Positions 16,617 through 24,692 of a stretch of 62,707 nt of DNA are shown piece by piece. How positions within the stretch are numbered: the stretch's first letter is position 1; every line of letters starts with the position of its first letter. Origin of the DNA: Nitrospirales bacterium (GTDB taxonomy: Bacteria; Nitrospirota; Nitrospiria; Nitrospirales; UBA8639); contig BQIV01000031.1 of assembly GCA_021604005.1 (NCBI GenBank), positions 1-62,707 of the forward strand, written 5' to 3'. The notes below the pieces were generated by a model, which did no database searches, had not been told where the DNA came from, and was given only the letters and a program-made list of their open reading frames with translations. A program made the position numbers and the translations under genes.

Positions 16617-17129
16617 ATGCGGAATTTTAATACACGGTTTCGACTACGCGATACCGACCGACAAATCCGGCTGGTCTACACCTGGTTCCTTCTCATGATG
16701 TTAGGGGGATTTATTTTTACGTTCGTGTGGGCTCATAGCATGACGGATCTCTCCCCAAAGGGCATAGCCCAACATTACCGAGGCTCCGACGCCAACTTCG
16801 GCGAACCCATGTCTTTTGGTCAGTTGGCAGAAACCACACATTTTCACCTCTTCACCATGCCGGTCGTCTTCTTGATTATGGTGCATGTTCTCTACCTCAC
16901 CATGGCGAGCACCATGACTAAGGTCGCCACAACATGGCTCTCATTCCTCGGTGTTACCTTGGATTTGGTTTCGCCATGGCTAATCACATACGTCTCGCCG
17001 GTGTATGTCCTGACGATGCTGGCAGGGGACATCATGATGACGCTGGGGTTTCTCGTGATGTTTATTATTCCCATGCGTGAAATGTGGTTCAATAAACAGC
17101 CATTCATTCATCGTGAGTCGCAGAACTAA
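16617..17129 (+). CDS. Four-helix inner-membrane protein with conserved His, partner of FMN-binding protein
   Basis: 170 residues with four predicted membrane segments (~22-40, ~80-97, ~108-125, ~132-150). The loop LSPKGIAQHYRGSD and the helix AETTHFHLFTMPVVFLIMVH carry several His that could bind haem. I recall this family being mis-annotated in databases as an elongation factor; it commonly occurs beside FMN-binding proteins. A plausible job is passing electrons from the quinone pool to the periplasmic flavoprotein, but haem binding is only inferred. A terminator follows at 17274-17309. Confidence 0.65.
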   Translation: MRNFNTRFRLRDTDRQIRLVYTWFLLMMLGGFIFTFVWAHSMTDLSPKGIAQHYRGSDANFGEPMSFGQLAETTHFHLFTMPVVFLIMVHVLYLTMASTMTKVATTWLSFLGVTLDLVSPWLITYVSPVYVLTMLAGDIMMTLGFLVMFIIPMREMWFNKQPFIHRESQN

Positions 17130-17273
17130 TGCGTATGGCGAAACCCAATGACTTCTAGGCGAATTCATATCATGAAGACTGCGCGATAGTACACGTCGAT
17201 AAGAACATGCATTGAAACAGCTATAAACATTTGCTGTAACAAAACTTCTATTGGCCAGAGACCATGAGTCCAG

Positions 17274-17309
17274 AGCCCATGAGAGCCCTTCGCTCTCATG
17301 GGCTTTTTT
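17274..17309 (+). terminator. Rho-independent terminator after the porin/FMN operon
   Basis: AGCCCATGAGAGC and GCTCTCATGGGCT form a 13-bp stem with a 5-nt loop and a run of T. It is preceded by TGGCCAGAG-N9-CCAGAGCCCA, the same lead-in as the terminator at 20136. Confidence 0.92.
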
Positions 17310-17508
17310 ATTCATGCGAGGGGACGAACCCATCATTCGCTTCTCGTTGCGGGGGATCTCCTCCTGGGTCCCCCGCTCTTCAGTCTAGACAAGAGTCAAG
17401 AACATGCATATAAGAATGCGTTCTTAGAAAATTTTATATTCCCGACAGTAGATTATTTCCACATTATATACCGAGTCTTTCTTATTTCATAATGACGGAG
17501 GCATAGTA

Positions 17509-19281
17509 ATGCAATCACAATCCAAACAACACCAATCGTTGCAATACGCATTTATGATGTGGTCTCTGACGCTGAGTATCGTTCTTATCACGATCGTACC
17601 CAATACATTTGCCCAAGAAACCGAAGAAGCTGACCCGCCAGAAATTACCGCCGGCGAACGCTTGTTTTTAGAAACACGGTTTGCACAGTTTTTCAAGACA
17701 TTTCTCAATGATGGGGGCGATACGAATGATCCTCTGCCAACGGGAGATCCCACCCTCGATAAAATCGTGAACGCACGTTTGTCATCGGAACAATTGGCAA
17801 ACGGTCCATTCGCTGGGAAATCCATGAATTGCCGAAACTGCCACTTTGTCGATGAACTTGGGGTCGAAGAACCCTTAGAAGGCTATTCGATGCGTACATA
17901 CTCTGACTTCGCTCGGCGAAGCCCCATTCCCGCACGAGAAGATGGGAAGACGACAGCTCCTCGCAATGCACCGGCCCTCGTCAATGCGTCATTAACTCGC
18001 AAAAATTTTCTCCTGCACTTTGATGGTGAATTCCCAACCGTGGTTGACCTGGTGAAAGGTACGCTGACCGGTCGTAACTATGGCTGGCTACCTGGTGAAA
18101 AAGCCGAAGCCATCGGCCATGTTGCCAGAATCATACGTGAAGATAAGGGAACAGGTGACTTAGCTCAAGAATTCGGAGGACTCTCCTATGCAGTGCTTCT
18201 CAAAGGCACCGATCCGGCCATTCCAAAAGAATTCATACTCCCTGGCGAATTTCGGGCAGACGTGGTGAATGCCACTGATGAAGAAATCTTTCAAGCTGTT
18301 GCAACACTCATTGCCGCCTACACCGAAGATTTACGTTTTTCTCAAGACGAGGACGGTAATTTCAACCTCTCGCCATACGATGTGTTTCTCAAAACCAATG
18401 GGTTACCACGACAACCCAAGAAATGGGAATCGGATCGCAGGTACAGCACACGGTTGCTTCGAAAGATATTGCGATTAGAAAAGAAAGGGCAGTTACAGTT
18501 TATCACGGCAAACCCCCATACACCCGATGGTGGATTCGAATTTCACGACCAATCGTTTGTTTTTGGCGAACAAGAGTTACAAGGGCTCAAGATTTTTTTC
18601 ACGCAGAAACATCGTCGGTTTCAACCGAGCGACCAAGCTCAAGGCAAAATCGGTAATTGCATCGCCTGTCATGCGGCGCCAAACTTTACGGATTTTCAAT
18701 TTCACAATACGGGAATTGCACAAGCTGAGTATGACGGAATTCATGGCACGGGAGCCTTTGCCCAACTCAACATCCCCAACCTGTGGCGACGGTATCGTCA
18801 ACATAACGAGTACTTGCCCGCGACCGAACTACACCCGCAAGCCAAGGAACCCTTTCGCTCAATTCCGACGACAGAAAATACGCAGCACACGGATTTGGGA
18901 GTCTGGAATATTTTCATGAATCCCGACTTTCCTAAATCTCAGAAACGAATCTGGGTTATGCTTTGCAAAGAATCGCTTAGGGCGAGTTTTCGAGTGAGAA
19001 ACGTTATTCGATTCTGTCGACCGAGTCGACTTCTGCCAACCGCAATCGCCCGGTTCAAAACGCCTGGCCTCCGCGACCTAGGTCATTCAGCACCGTATAG
19101 TCATACCGGTCAAGTTGACACGCTGGAGGGGGTAATACGCGGATACATCACGAATTCTGAAATGAGACGGCAGGGAACCCTTCGAAATGGTGACCAGCGA
19201 CTAAAGAATATTGTACTGACGGAACAAGATATTACGCCATTGGTCTTGTTTCTAAAATCACTCAATGAAGATTACAGCTAA
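17509..19281 (+). CDS. Di-haem cytochrome c peroxidase/MauG-like protein
   Basis: 590 residues with a signal peptide (~1-35, ending NTFAQ). Two haem c sites are visible: CRNCH at res 108-112 and CIACH at res 384-388. The second is followed by GAFAQLNIPNLWRR, and near the C-terminus FKTPGLRDLGHSAPYSHTG supplies the conserved loop of the bacterial cytochrome c peroxidase/MauG superfamily. The protein is longer than classical CcpA (~330), with extra insertions. It would reduce peroxide or oxidise a partner in the periplasm. GGAGG precedes the ATG. The region before it (17310-17508) holds only an AT-rich probable promoter. Confidence 0.85.
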   Translation: MQSQSKQHQSLQYAFMMWSLTLSIVLITIVPNTFAQETEEADPPEITAGERLFLETRFAQFFKTFLNDGGDTNDPLPTGDPTLDKIVNARLSSEQLANGPFAGKSMNCRNCHFVDELGVEEPLEGYSMRTYSDFARRSPIPAREDGKTTAPRNAPALVNASLTRKNFLLHFDGEFPTVVDLVKGTLTGRNYGWLPGEKAEAIGHVARIIREDKGTGDLAQEFGGLSYAVLLKGTDPAIPKEFILPGEFRADVVNATDEEIFQAVATLIAAYTEDLRFSQDEDGNFNLSPYDVFLKTNGLPRQPKKWESDRRYSTRLLRKILRLEKKGQLQFITANPHTPDGGFEFHDQSFVFGEQELQGLKIFFTQKHRRFQPSDQAQGKIGNCIACHAAPNFTDFQFHNTGIAQAEYDGIHGTGAFAQLNIPNLWRRYRQHNEYLPATELHPQAKEPFRSIPTTENTQHTDLGVWNIFMNPDFPKSQKRIWVMLCKESLRASFRVRNVIRFCRPSRLLPTAIARFKTPGLRDLGHSAPYSHTGQVDTLEGVIRGYITNSEMRRQGTLRNGDQRLKNIVLTEQDITPLVLFLKSLNEDYS

Positions 19282-19318
19282 GCCAGCTGTATCGCCACAA
19301 CACCCAGGAGTTAGATTC

Positions 19319-20068
19319 ATGACGAAACAAGAGAACACAAGACGCACTCCATGGTCCCCGTGGAGTCAGGTATGCTTCATCCCACTGTTATCTGTGCTAT
19401 GCAGTCTGATAGTCGTATCAACGACTCATGCCACAGCTCTGAGTGAAGCTGATGTTCAAGCTCAGTTGACAATTGGGATGCCGGCTCACGGAATTGAATT
19501 CGGAATCATTGACTCCTTCGGAATCACAGACACCATCGAAAATAGTCAGGCATCGGCCATGGCCCACGCTCCCACTCCTCTGGATATCAATCATGGAATA
19601 CTCATGGGTGCTAAGGCAGCCGCGAATGCATCGCCTCCAGGATCGGCCATGGCAATCGGTGCGGCCTTCGGAGAGATCGAGTTGAGGAATACAACGTCGA
19701 ATCCCGTTAATATTGACCTCACGGTACTCTACGAATGGTCGCTACACGGCTCTGTTGATCATCCGAATGTTGAAGAAGCCTTTGCTGAAATTGCCTTGGA
19801 AATTTTCATCAATGATGTTTCGCAGATCTCAATATTCGAAGGCAACAGCACCTCGCCCAACTTCCGTATGGGCTCAGGAAACACGCTATCCGGAGTTTCC
19901 ATCACACAGATGCTTTCCGATGTGTCTCTCCCTTCCGGCACAACATTTATTGAAGTGGCCGTAGCTGCTCAGGCAGACGTAACCTCAACGACAGTACCAG
20001 AGCCTTCGACATTCTTCTTGCTGGGGTCGGGACTCATTGGAGTAACACTATACTATCGAAAAAAATGA
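19319..20068 (+). CDS. PEP-CTERM sorted secreted protein
   Basis: 249 residues from ATG 19319 with AGGAG upstream; it starts 38 bp after the cytochrome gene. A signal peptide (~18-42) is followed by an Ala/Ser/Thr-rich beta-type domain. The C-terminus is VPEPSTFFLLGSGLIG followed by YYRKK: a PEP-CTERM signal (VPEP, hydrophobic helix, basic end). Exosortase (EpsH) recognises this to move proteins to the cell surface or matrix. No exosortase gene is in the window. Co-transcription with the di-haem cytochrome suggests a surface-linked redox role, by inference. Confidence 0.88.
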   Translation: MTKQENTRRTPWSPWSQVCFIPLLSVLCSLIVVSTTHATALSEADVQAQLTIGMPAHGIEFGIIDSFGITDTIENSQASAMAHAPTPLDINHGILMGAKAAANASPPGSAMAIGAAFGEIELRNTTSNPVNIDLTVLYEWSLHGSVDHPNVEEAFAEIALEIFINDVSQISIFEGNSTSPNFRMGSGNTLSGVSITQMLSDVSLPSGTTFIEVAVAAQADVTSTTVPEPSTFFLLGSGLIGVTLYYRKK

Positions 20069-20135
20069 CAGGGAAATCAGCATGACAATTGGCCCATAAT
20101 TTGTTTCAGCTCATATGGCCAGAGGATACGATCCC

Positions 20136-20178
20136 AGAGCCCAAAGTGTTTCAGCAACACTTTGGGCTCTTTTTTTTC
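20136..20178 (+). terminator. Rho-independent terminator after the cytochrome/PEP-CTERM genes
   Basis: AGAGCCCAAAGTGTT and AACACTTTGGGCTCT form a 15-bp perfect stem with a 5-nt loop and eight T. The preceding TGGCCAGAG-N9-CCAGAGCCCA matches that before the 17274 terminator. Confidence 0.94.
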
Positions 20179-20273
20179 AACAATTGCACGATCAGATGAT
20201 TAAAAAAAATCGATACCGACAACATCGCCAGTCAACTCAGAAGACGTGTGCATTCACATACGGGAGAACGACC

Positions 20274-20828
20274 ATGACCAGACACCAGGTATCGATAACC
20301 CATGTCGATGAGGCTCCCGCAAGAGGCGAAAGAGACTTAATTCAAGAACTCCGGGACTATACAGAAAACTGGGTGAATCGTATGAGGTTGCTCAAACCTG
20401 CCCATGAACCGCAGGCCATTGCACGGGAAGTATTCGATGAACTGTTGCTCTACGGCCTTTCCCCGTCACATTCGACCCTCCCTCTACCAAGGCAAATTCA
20501 TGACTTTATCATGTCACACCTTCGACATGGCGTTTCACTAAAAGACCTCTCGAAGTTTCTTGGCTATTCCGAAAAGTATTGTTCCGAGCTGTTTCAAACA
20601 CAAATGGGAGAATCGTTCTCGGCGTATCTGAGACATGTAAGGATTGAAAAAGCCAAACGGCTCTTAGAAGATGAGGCCATCGGGCTCACGCATATTGCCG
20701 ACGAATTGGGATTCGGAGATCAATTTGCCTTTAGTCACTTCTTCAAGAAAACAACGGGACAATCCCCCAGACAATATCGCGTACACGTTCACAAGAAACT
20801 TAAAGTCCATTCAAAAACCATGAATTAA
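20274..20828 (+). CDS. AraC/XylS-family transcriptional regulator
   Basis: 184 residues from ATG 20274, with GGGAG upstream. A longer frame from 20115 would run across a terminator and is rejected. The C-terminal ~100 residues hold two helix-turn-helix motifs: SLKDLSKFLGYSEKYCSELF, and THIADELGFGDQFAFSHFFK followed by TGQSPRQYR, the AraC signature. The N-terminal ~75 residues are short and helical, with no cupin or siderophore-sensing domain visible. AraC proteins commonly activate from pairs of direct repeats one or two helical turns apart. Such paired sites (21-22 bp period) occur upstream of nine iron units here, starting 600 bp away before tonB, so this is the obvious candidate regulator. 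Confidence 0.88.
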   Translation: MTRHQVSITHVDEAPARGERDLIQELRDYTENWVNRMRLLKPAHEPQAIAREVFDELLLYGLSPSHSTLPLPRQIHDFIMSHLRHGVSLKDLSKFLGYSEKYCSELFQTQMGESFSAYLRHVRIEKAKRLLEDEAIGLTHIADELGFGDQFAFSHFFKKTTGQSPRQYRVHVHKKLKVHSKTMN

Positions 20829-20849
20829 ATCTCAGGAAAGAGGGAAATA

Positions 20850-21236
20850 TTATTTTCCCGGATCACTGAGTGTTCGGATATACGCCAGCACATCATGCAT
20901 CTCCTGCGTTGAGAGCGATGACTTCCACGCAGGCATACCTTTCCCTGGCATCCCATTGCTAATGATGGACAAGAGTTCCGGTTCCGGATCCGTACGCACA
21001 TCTTCACTCGTCAAATCCGCGGGAGGCGGGCTCATATAGGCTCCTGTAGGACCATCGCCTTTTCCGCTTGCCCCATGGCATGTCGCACAATTCATATCAA
21101 ACACGGTGCGTCCATTCTGGGGATCTGCCACCACGTTCTCAGCTTTCACCGTCTGTTCACCAAAAGGCAAACTCCCTAATAGCACACCAGCAAGCATGAC
21201 CCCATACAGACGTCGCATACATCTCTTCCCTTTCAA
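20850..21236 (-). CDS. Monohaem class I cytochrome c
   Basis: 128 residues with a signal peptide (~1-32, ending VKAEN). The haem site is CATCH in MNCATCHGASGKGDGP; the distal Met ligand is in GMPGKGMPAW. The C-terminal helix (MHDVLAYIRTL) is typical of small periplasmic electron-transfer cytochromes of the cbb3/PetJ type. It is convergent with the AraC gene, 21 bp apart. It could serve the di-haem peroxidase nearby, by inference. An alternative start at 21218 (MRRLYG) exists. Confidence 0.88.
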   Translation of the reverse strand: MKGKRCMRRLYGVMLAGVLLGSLPFGEQTVKAENVVADPQNGRTVFDMNCATCHGASGKGDGPTGAYMSPPPADLTSEDVRTDPEPELLSIISNGMPGKGMPAWKSSLSTQEMHDVLAYIRTLSDPGK

Positions 21237-21433
21237 TCAAGACATTTGAGTTGTGAATAATCATCTCCTTACCACACGAGAGCAAATCCAAATACACTCC
21301 ATGCAAGAACATACCACGAACTCTGCACGATACAATATTTGAATCAACGAAAGTTATGTGAAACAGCAGAACACTCAGGCCAGACTCATTATGAGTTGAT
21401 GGTGATCGTTCGGATCTACCATGAAACCATCAT

Positions 21434-21479
21434 TCTCAAAAACTGGATTCTGAACATATTTTTCTGGAATTTGAACATG
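21434..21479 (+). promoter_or_regulatory. Paired 21-bp-period operator upstream of tonB
   Basis: Two direct repeats: CTGGATTCTGAACATA (21443-21458) and CTGGAATTTGAACATG (21464-21479), period 21 bp, ending 97 bp before the tonB ATG. They match the repeat found at eight other iron loci here. A weak Fur-like stretch (TGATTTTGATTTTCG, 21513-21527) lies downstream. The rest of 21237-21576 has no gene. Confidence 0.75.
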
Positions 21480-21576
21480 TAGAACATGGCGTACACGATG
21501 GTACAGTTATGATGATTTTGATTTTCGATATCAAAAAAAGACTAGGAATTTCTTCAGGCCTTCCGGCACTACGCTT

Positions 21577-22698
21577 ATGAATTCCCATAGCACGTCTCAC
21601 AAGAAAATGTCTCAACAATCCATCTTCTCCTGGATGGCATCATTCCTGTTCCATGGACTATTGGTTTTTCTGGCCCTGGAACTCATGACCCATGTCACAC
21701 CCGCTCCTTCATCGAAACCACTTCAATGGAATGTCTCCCTCATGAACCCGCCACCCGCCCCGCATACCCCTCAAACACGGGAGACAGTCAAACACGTTAC
21801 GCCAACACATCGTGCAGCCATTTCTCGACCTCAACCAAAGAGACAGGTTGCTCAACACCGACGCCACACGCAACAGGCAGCCATACAGCCATTCGTTCAC
21901 AGGGCCAAACAGCAGCACATCACAGCAAAGGCATACACACCTCAACGATCAGTACCGCCACCCATGGAACAAACCACGGCAAAACACACGCCTTTGCGTC
22001 AGGTCACTCACGACACACAACAGACATTCCCTGCGAAAACCCGGCAGGATACAAACACGAAGATCATTGAAACAACACATAACCCCGTCCGTTTCCAGAA
22101 CAGCACACAACAACAAACAACCGTTGTCGCAACCCCCTCTCGATTACATGCACAGGTTCGCACCACATCGACCAAGTCGGTTGCCCAACCGGTCAACACG
22201 TCATCGCCCGTTGAACGCTCACTCGATAAGCACTCAGCCAGTATTTCTAGACCACAACGACAACAACTGCAGGCTGCTATCTATACCGGGACTCCTCAGG
22301 GACAGCCTGCAAGACGTGTTGCTCCGCAATCGAAACCCGTATCCAAGTCAACACGCAAAGTGGCTCAGACAAAATCTTCCAGAAACCCACGCGTCGCATC
22401 ACAGAAACTGTCCCCCGAAGTCCTTGCATTCTTAAAATTACTTCGGGAGAAAATCCAGAGACACCGTAAGTACCCACGTGTTGCAAAACGGCTTGGCTAT
22501 CATGGCGTCACCACCGTCGCATTCTCCTTATCCCAAGGTGGCGATCTTACCCTTCTCAAGGTATCTGAACCATCGGGACACGACATCTTAGATCAAGCCG
22601 CATTGAACGCCATTAAAAAAGTTCTGCCACTAAAGCCGCCTTCGATGATGGGAAATACCGCCATCGAAATTCCGGTGTCGTTTGAACTACAACGATAA
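21577..22698 (+). CDS. tonB: TonB energy-transducing protein
   Basis: 373 residues. One N-terminal membrane anchor (res ~19-38, SFLFHGLLVFLALELM) is followed by ~230 residues rich in Pro, Gln, Thr, His and Arg that would span the periplasm. The C-terminal TonB domain (LREKIQRHRKYPRVAKRLGY, VTTVAFSLSQGGDLTLLKV, DQAALNAIKKV, IEIPVSFELQR) binds receptor TonB boxes. The linker is unusual in being His/Gln/Thr-rich rather than the common Pro-Lys/Pro-Glu type. It heads the tonB-unknown-exbB-exbD operon. An internal ATG at 21607 is a possible alternative start. Confidence 0.93.
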   Translation: MNSHSTSHKKMSQQSIFSWMASFLFHGLLVFLALELMTHVTPAPSSKPLQWNVSLMNPPPAPHTPQTRETVKHVTPTHRAAISRPQPKRQVAQHRRHTQQAAIQPFVHRAKQQHITAKAYTPQRSVPPPMEQTTAKHTPLRQVTHDTQQTFPAKTRQDTNTKIIETTHNPVRFQNSTQQQTTVVATPSRLHAQVRTTSTKSVAQPVNTSSPVERSLDKHSASISRPQRQQLQAAIYTGTPQGQPARRVAPQSKPVSKSTRKVAQTKSSRNPRVASQKLSPEVLAFLKLLREKIQRHRKYPRVAKRLGYHGVTTVAFSLSQGGDLTLLKVSEPSGHDILDQAALNAIKKVLPLKPPSMMGNTAIEIPVSFELQR

Positions 22699-22801
22699 CG
22701 CCACGGGGTCATCCAATACGACGTCAAACCCGTACGCAAGGCAGACAACAGAGAGAACACGTAGACAGTATTTTTCATCCGTCAACAAAGGAGAACACAC
22801 C

Positions 22802-23272
22802 ATGTCAATACGACTGTTACTGACCTTCATGCTACTTGGATGCCCCATGTTCACCACCGCGGCACTGGCAAACCAATCTGCCTTCACGGCACAAACCACT
22901 GATGCCAGTGGCGTTGAAATGACCTTAGGCAATGCACGACTGTACTGGGAAGATCAAATTGATGAGACCACATTTGTCCCGCATGAAATCACCCATGTCC
23001 CCGTCAAGCGCGGAACCGCAACGGTGAACGTCAAGTTTGAGAACATTAAACATATCGATGTCAAACCCGGCGCCTCAGCGAAAGACACAGCCTCTCTGAC
23101 GATTGCTCTCCAAAATGGCAAAAGCGGGGAATTCCCCTTGGCAAAAAATGTCAGTCTTATTGGCGATTCTGACTTTGGCCAAATCAAAGTGCCGGTGAAA
23201 GATTTAAAAACGATTGTCTTTACGAGCAATGCAAGTATGGACAGTGTGCAGTCTCAATCAAAGTCCCAATAA
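22802..23272 (+). CDS. Secreted protein of unknown function inside the tonB operon
   Basis: 156 residues from ATG 22802 behind AAAGGAG. The signal peptide ends near AALAN. The mature protein is beta-rich (VEMTLGNARLYWED, VKFENIKHIDVKPG, VSLIGDSDFGQIKVPVKDLKTIVF), with no Cys and no known motif. Lying between tonB and exbB with short gaps, it is very likely co-expressed with the TonB motor. It may be a periplasmic accessory factor; I cannot assign a function. Confidence 0.7.
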   Translation: MSIRLLLTFMLLGCPMFTTAALANQSAFTAQTTDASGVEMTLGNARLYWEDQIDETTFVPHEITHVPVKRGTATVNVKFENIKHIDVKPGASAKDTASLTIALQNGKSGEFPLAKNVSLIGDSDFGQIKVPVKDLKTIVFTSNASMDSVQSQSKSQ

Positions 23273-23308
23273 CCTAATCGCAAGAAAGCGTATGAAGGAG
23301 CCATTCGC

Positions 23309-23734
23309 ATGAATTCATTACATGCTATCGTCGATTATGGAGTCATCGGACTGTTGCTAGCCTTAAGTGTTTGGGCACTGGCTGTCGCAACAGAACGATG
23401 GTTATTCTATCGACGACTCAATCTTTCACAATTTCCGGACCGAAAACGCCTTGAAATTTCGTTAACCAAACGACTCGTCATTATTGGAACTGTCGCGGCC
23501 AATGCGCCGTATATTGGCCTGTTAGGGACTGTCTTGGGAATTATGATGACCTTTCAAAGCATGGGGGAAGCAAAAACCATTACCGTCAGCACGATTATGG
23601 TGGGATTAAGTCTCGCCTTAAAAGCAACGGCTGTTGGGCTGCTCGTCGCCATTCCCTGTGTCGTCATGAATAATGCCTTACGTCGCCGAGTTACAGAACT
23701 CCTGACAGAACATGCGGTGGTCCATGGATCGTGA
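23309..23734 (+). CDS. exbB: Short-type ExbB proton-channel protein
   Basis: 141 residues, much shorter than E. coli ExbB (244) but close to the short TonB-system ExbB subtype. It has three hydrophobic segments: ~8-28, APYIGLLGTVLGIMMTFQSM (~65-85) and TIMVGLSLALKATAVGLLVA (~95-118). The GLLGTV and LKATAVGL motifs belong to the MotA/TolQ/ExbB channel. With ExbD it uses proton motive force to energise TonB. It overlaps exbD by 11 nt. Confidence 0.92.
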   Translation: MNSLHAIVDYGVIGLLLALSVWALAVATERWLFYRRLNLSQFPDRKRLEISLTKRLVIIGTVAANAPYIGLLGTVLGIMMTFQSMGEAKTITVSTIMVGLSLALKATAVGLLVAIPCVVMNNALRRRVTELLTEHAVVHGS

Positions 23735-24098
23735 ACTGAATGAAATCAATGTCATTCCACTTGTGGACGTGATGCTCGTGTTGTTGGTGATCGTGCTCAC
23801 CACGGCAACCTTCATCACGACCGGTCATATTCCCGTCGATTTAGCCAAGGCGTCGGAAGCCACGGCACAACCTGACGAACCCATTCGCATTACCTTGACG
23901 TCCAAGGGCATGCTCTTCCTTAACGATCAGGAAATATCGCGAGAAGGCCTTATCGCTCAACTACAAGAATATCCACGAAAAACTCTCGTGGTTGTCCGGG
24001 CCGATCGAATCATCAAACTCGAACAATTTGTCGACGTCGTCGATGAAGTAAAGAGCGAAGGATTTCAGCAAGTCAGCCTTGCCGTGGAACGAAAGTAG
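23724..24098 (+). CDS. exbD: ExbD, TonB-motor subunit
   Basis: 124 residues from ATG 23724, overlapping exbB by 11 nt. NEINVIPLVDVMLVLLVIVL contains the single membrane helix with the proton-carrying Asp (VDVML). The periplasmic domain follows (IRITLTSKGMLFLNDQEIS, TLVVVRADRIIKLEQFVDVVD). Normal ExbD/TolR size. It would complete the TonB motor for the receptors in this window. Confidence 0.93.
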   Translation: MDRELNEINVIPLVDVMLVLLVIVLTTATFITTGHIPVDLAKASEATAQPDEPIRITLTSKGMLFLNDQEISREGLIAQLQEYPRKTLVVVRADRIIKLEQFVDVVDEVKSEGFQQVSLAVERK

Positions 24099-24173
24099 AA
24101 ACCACGTAGAATGATGAACAGTCTGTTCTGTCAAGAGATAATACCTCCTCCCGATCCCTCCGTTACTTCCTTC

Positions 24174-24209
24174 GTCGAGATGGTTATGAAACTTCATAAC
24201 CATCTCGAC
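24174..24209. other. 17-bp perfect hairpin downstream of exbD
   Basis: GTCGAGATGGTTATGAA (24174-24190) and its exact complement (24193-24209) form a very strong stem with a minimal loop. No T-tract follows. It may act as a mRNA 3' stabiliser or a factor-dependent terminator. The rest of 24099-24692 has no gene; the paired operator at 24509-24554 is described separately. Confidence 0.75.
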
Positions 24210-24508
24210 TGTACGTGTTGAGCGGGAAGAACAACATTCTCACATATGGCTCCAATGCCTATCTCTTCGTGCTCATCCTTTCCACTCTCAATGGCCTTGT
24301 GTAACACCCCCCTTCTTGGGTTACGTCACCGACATCGCATTCCTCAATGAATACGGCGAATCCAATTCATCTTCAGCTCATTTTTACGATTGCCACACCG
24401 TGCAGACGACACCTCAGACATCGGAAGTTCGCTGAAAGGGCTATAGACAGCCTCACACACCAAGGAAATAGACGTAATCTGCATATCGACCAGAACAAGA
24501 TAATCCAC

Positions 24509-24554
24509 ACGCCATTTCTACGAAGTCAACATATTTTTCTGGAAGATGAACATT
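24509..24554 (+). promoter_or_regulatory. Paired 21-bp-period operator upstream of the first receptor
   Basis: The strong copy CTGGAAGATGAACATT (24539-24554) is preceded 21 bp earlier by a weaker copy CTACGAAGTCAACATA (24518-24533). It lies 138 bp before the receptor ATG at 24693. No clear Fur box was found here. Confidence 0.68.
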
Positions 24555-24692
24555 CTCTTCTATGAATTCTTCATTTACACTTGCCGTCATTTTTTAAGCT
24601 CTACAACAGAAAAAATCATCCTATCCATTTGCGGATATGTGGTTCGGTACGTCGTTTCATCGCTGCAACTCATTACCGGAGGATTCGTGCCC

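Noticed and set aside
18940-19060. Frameshift in the di-haem cytochrome gene
   Set aside because: The stretch looks odd, but other frames hit stops quickly and the Cys spacing before FKTPGLRDLGHS fits the family.
20115-20273. N-terminal extension of the AraC-type gene
   Set aside because: It would cross a 15-bp terminator hairpin with eight T; ATG 20274 has a GGGAG site.
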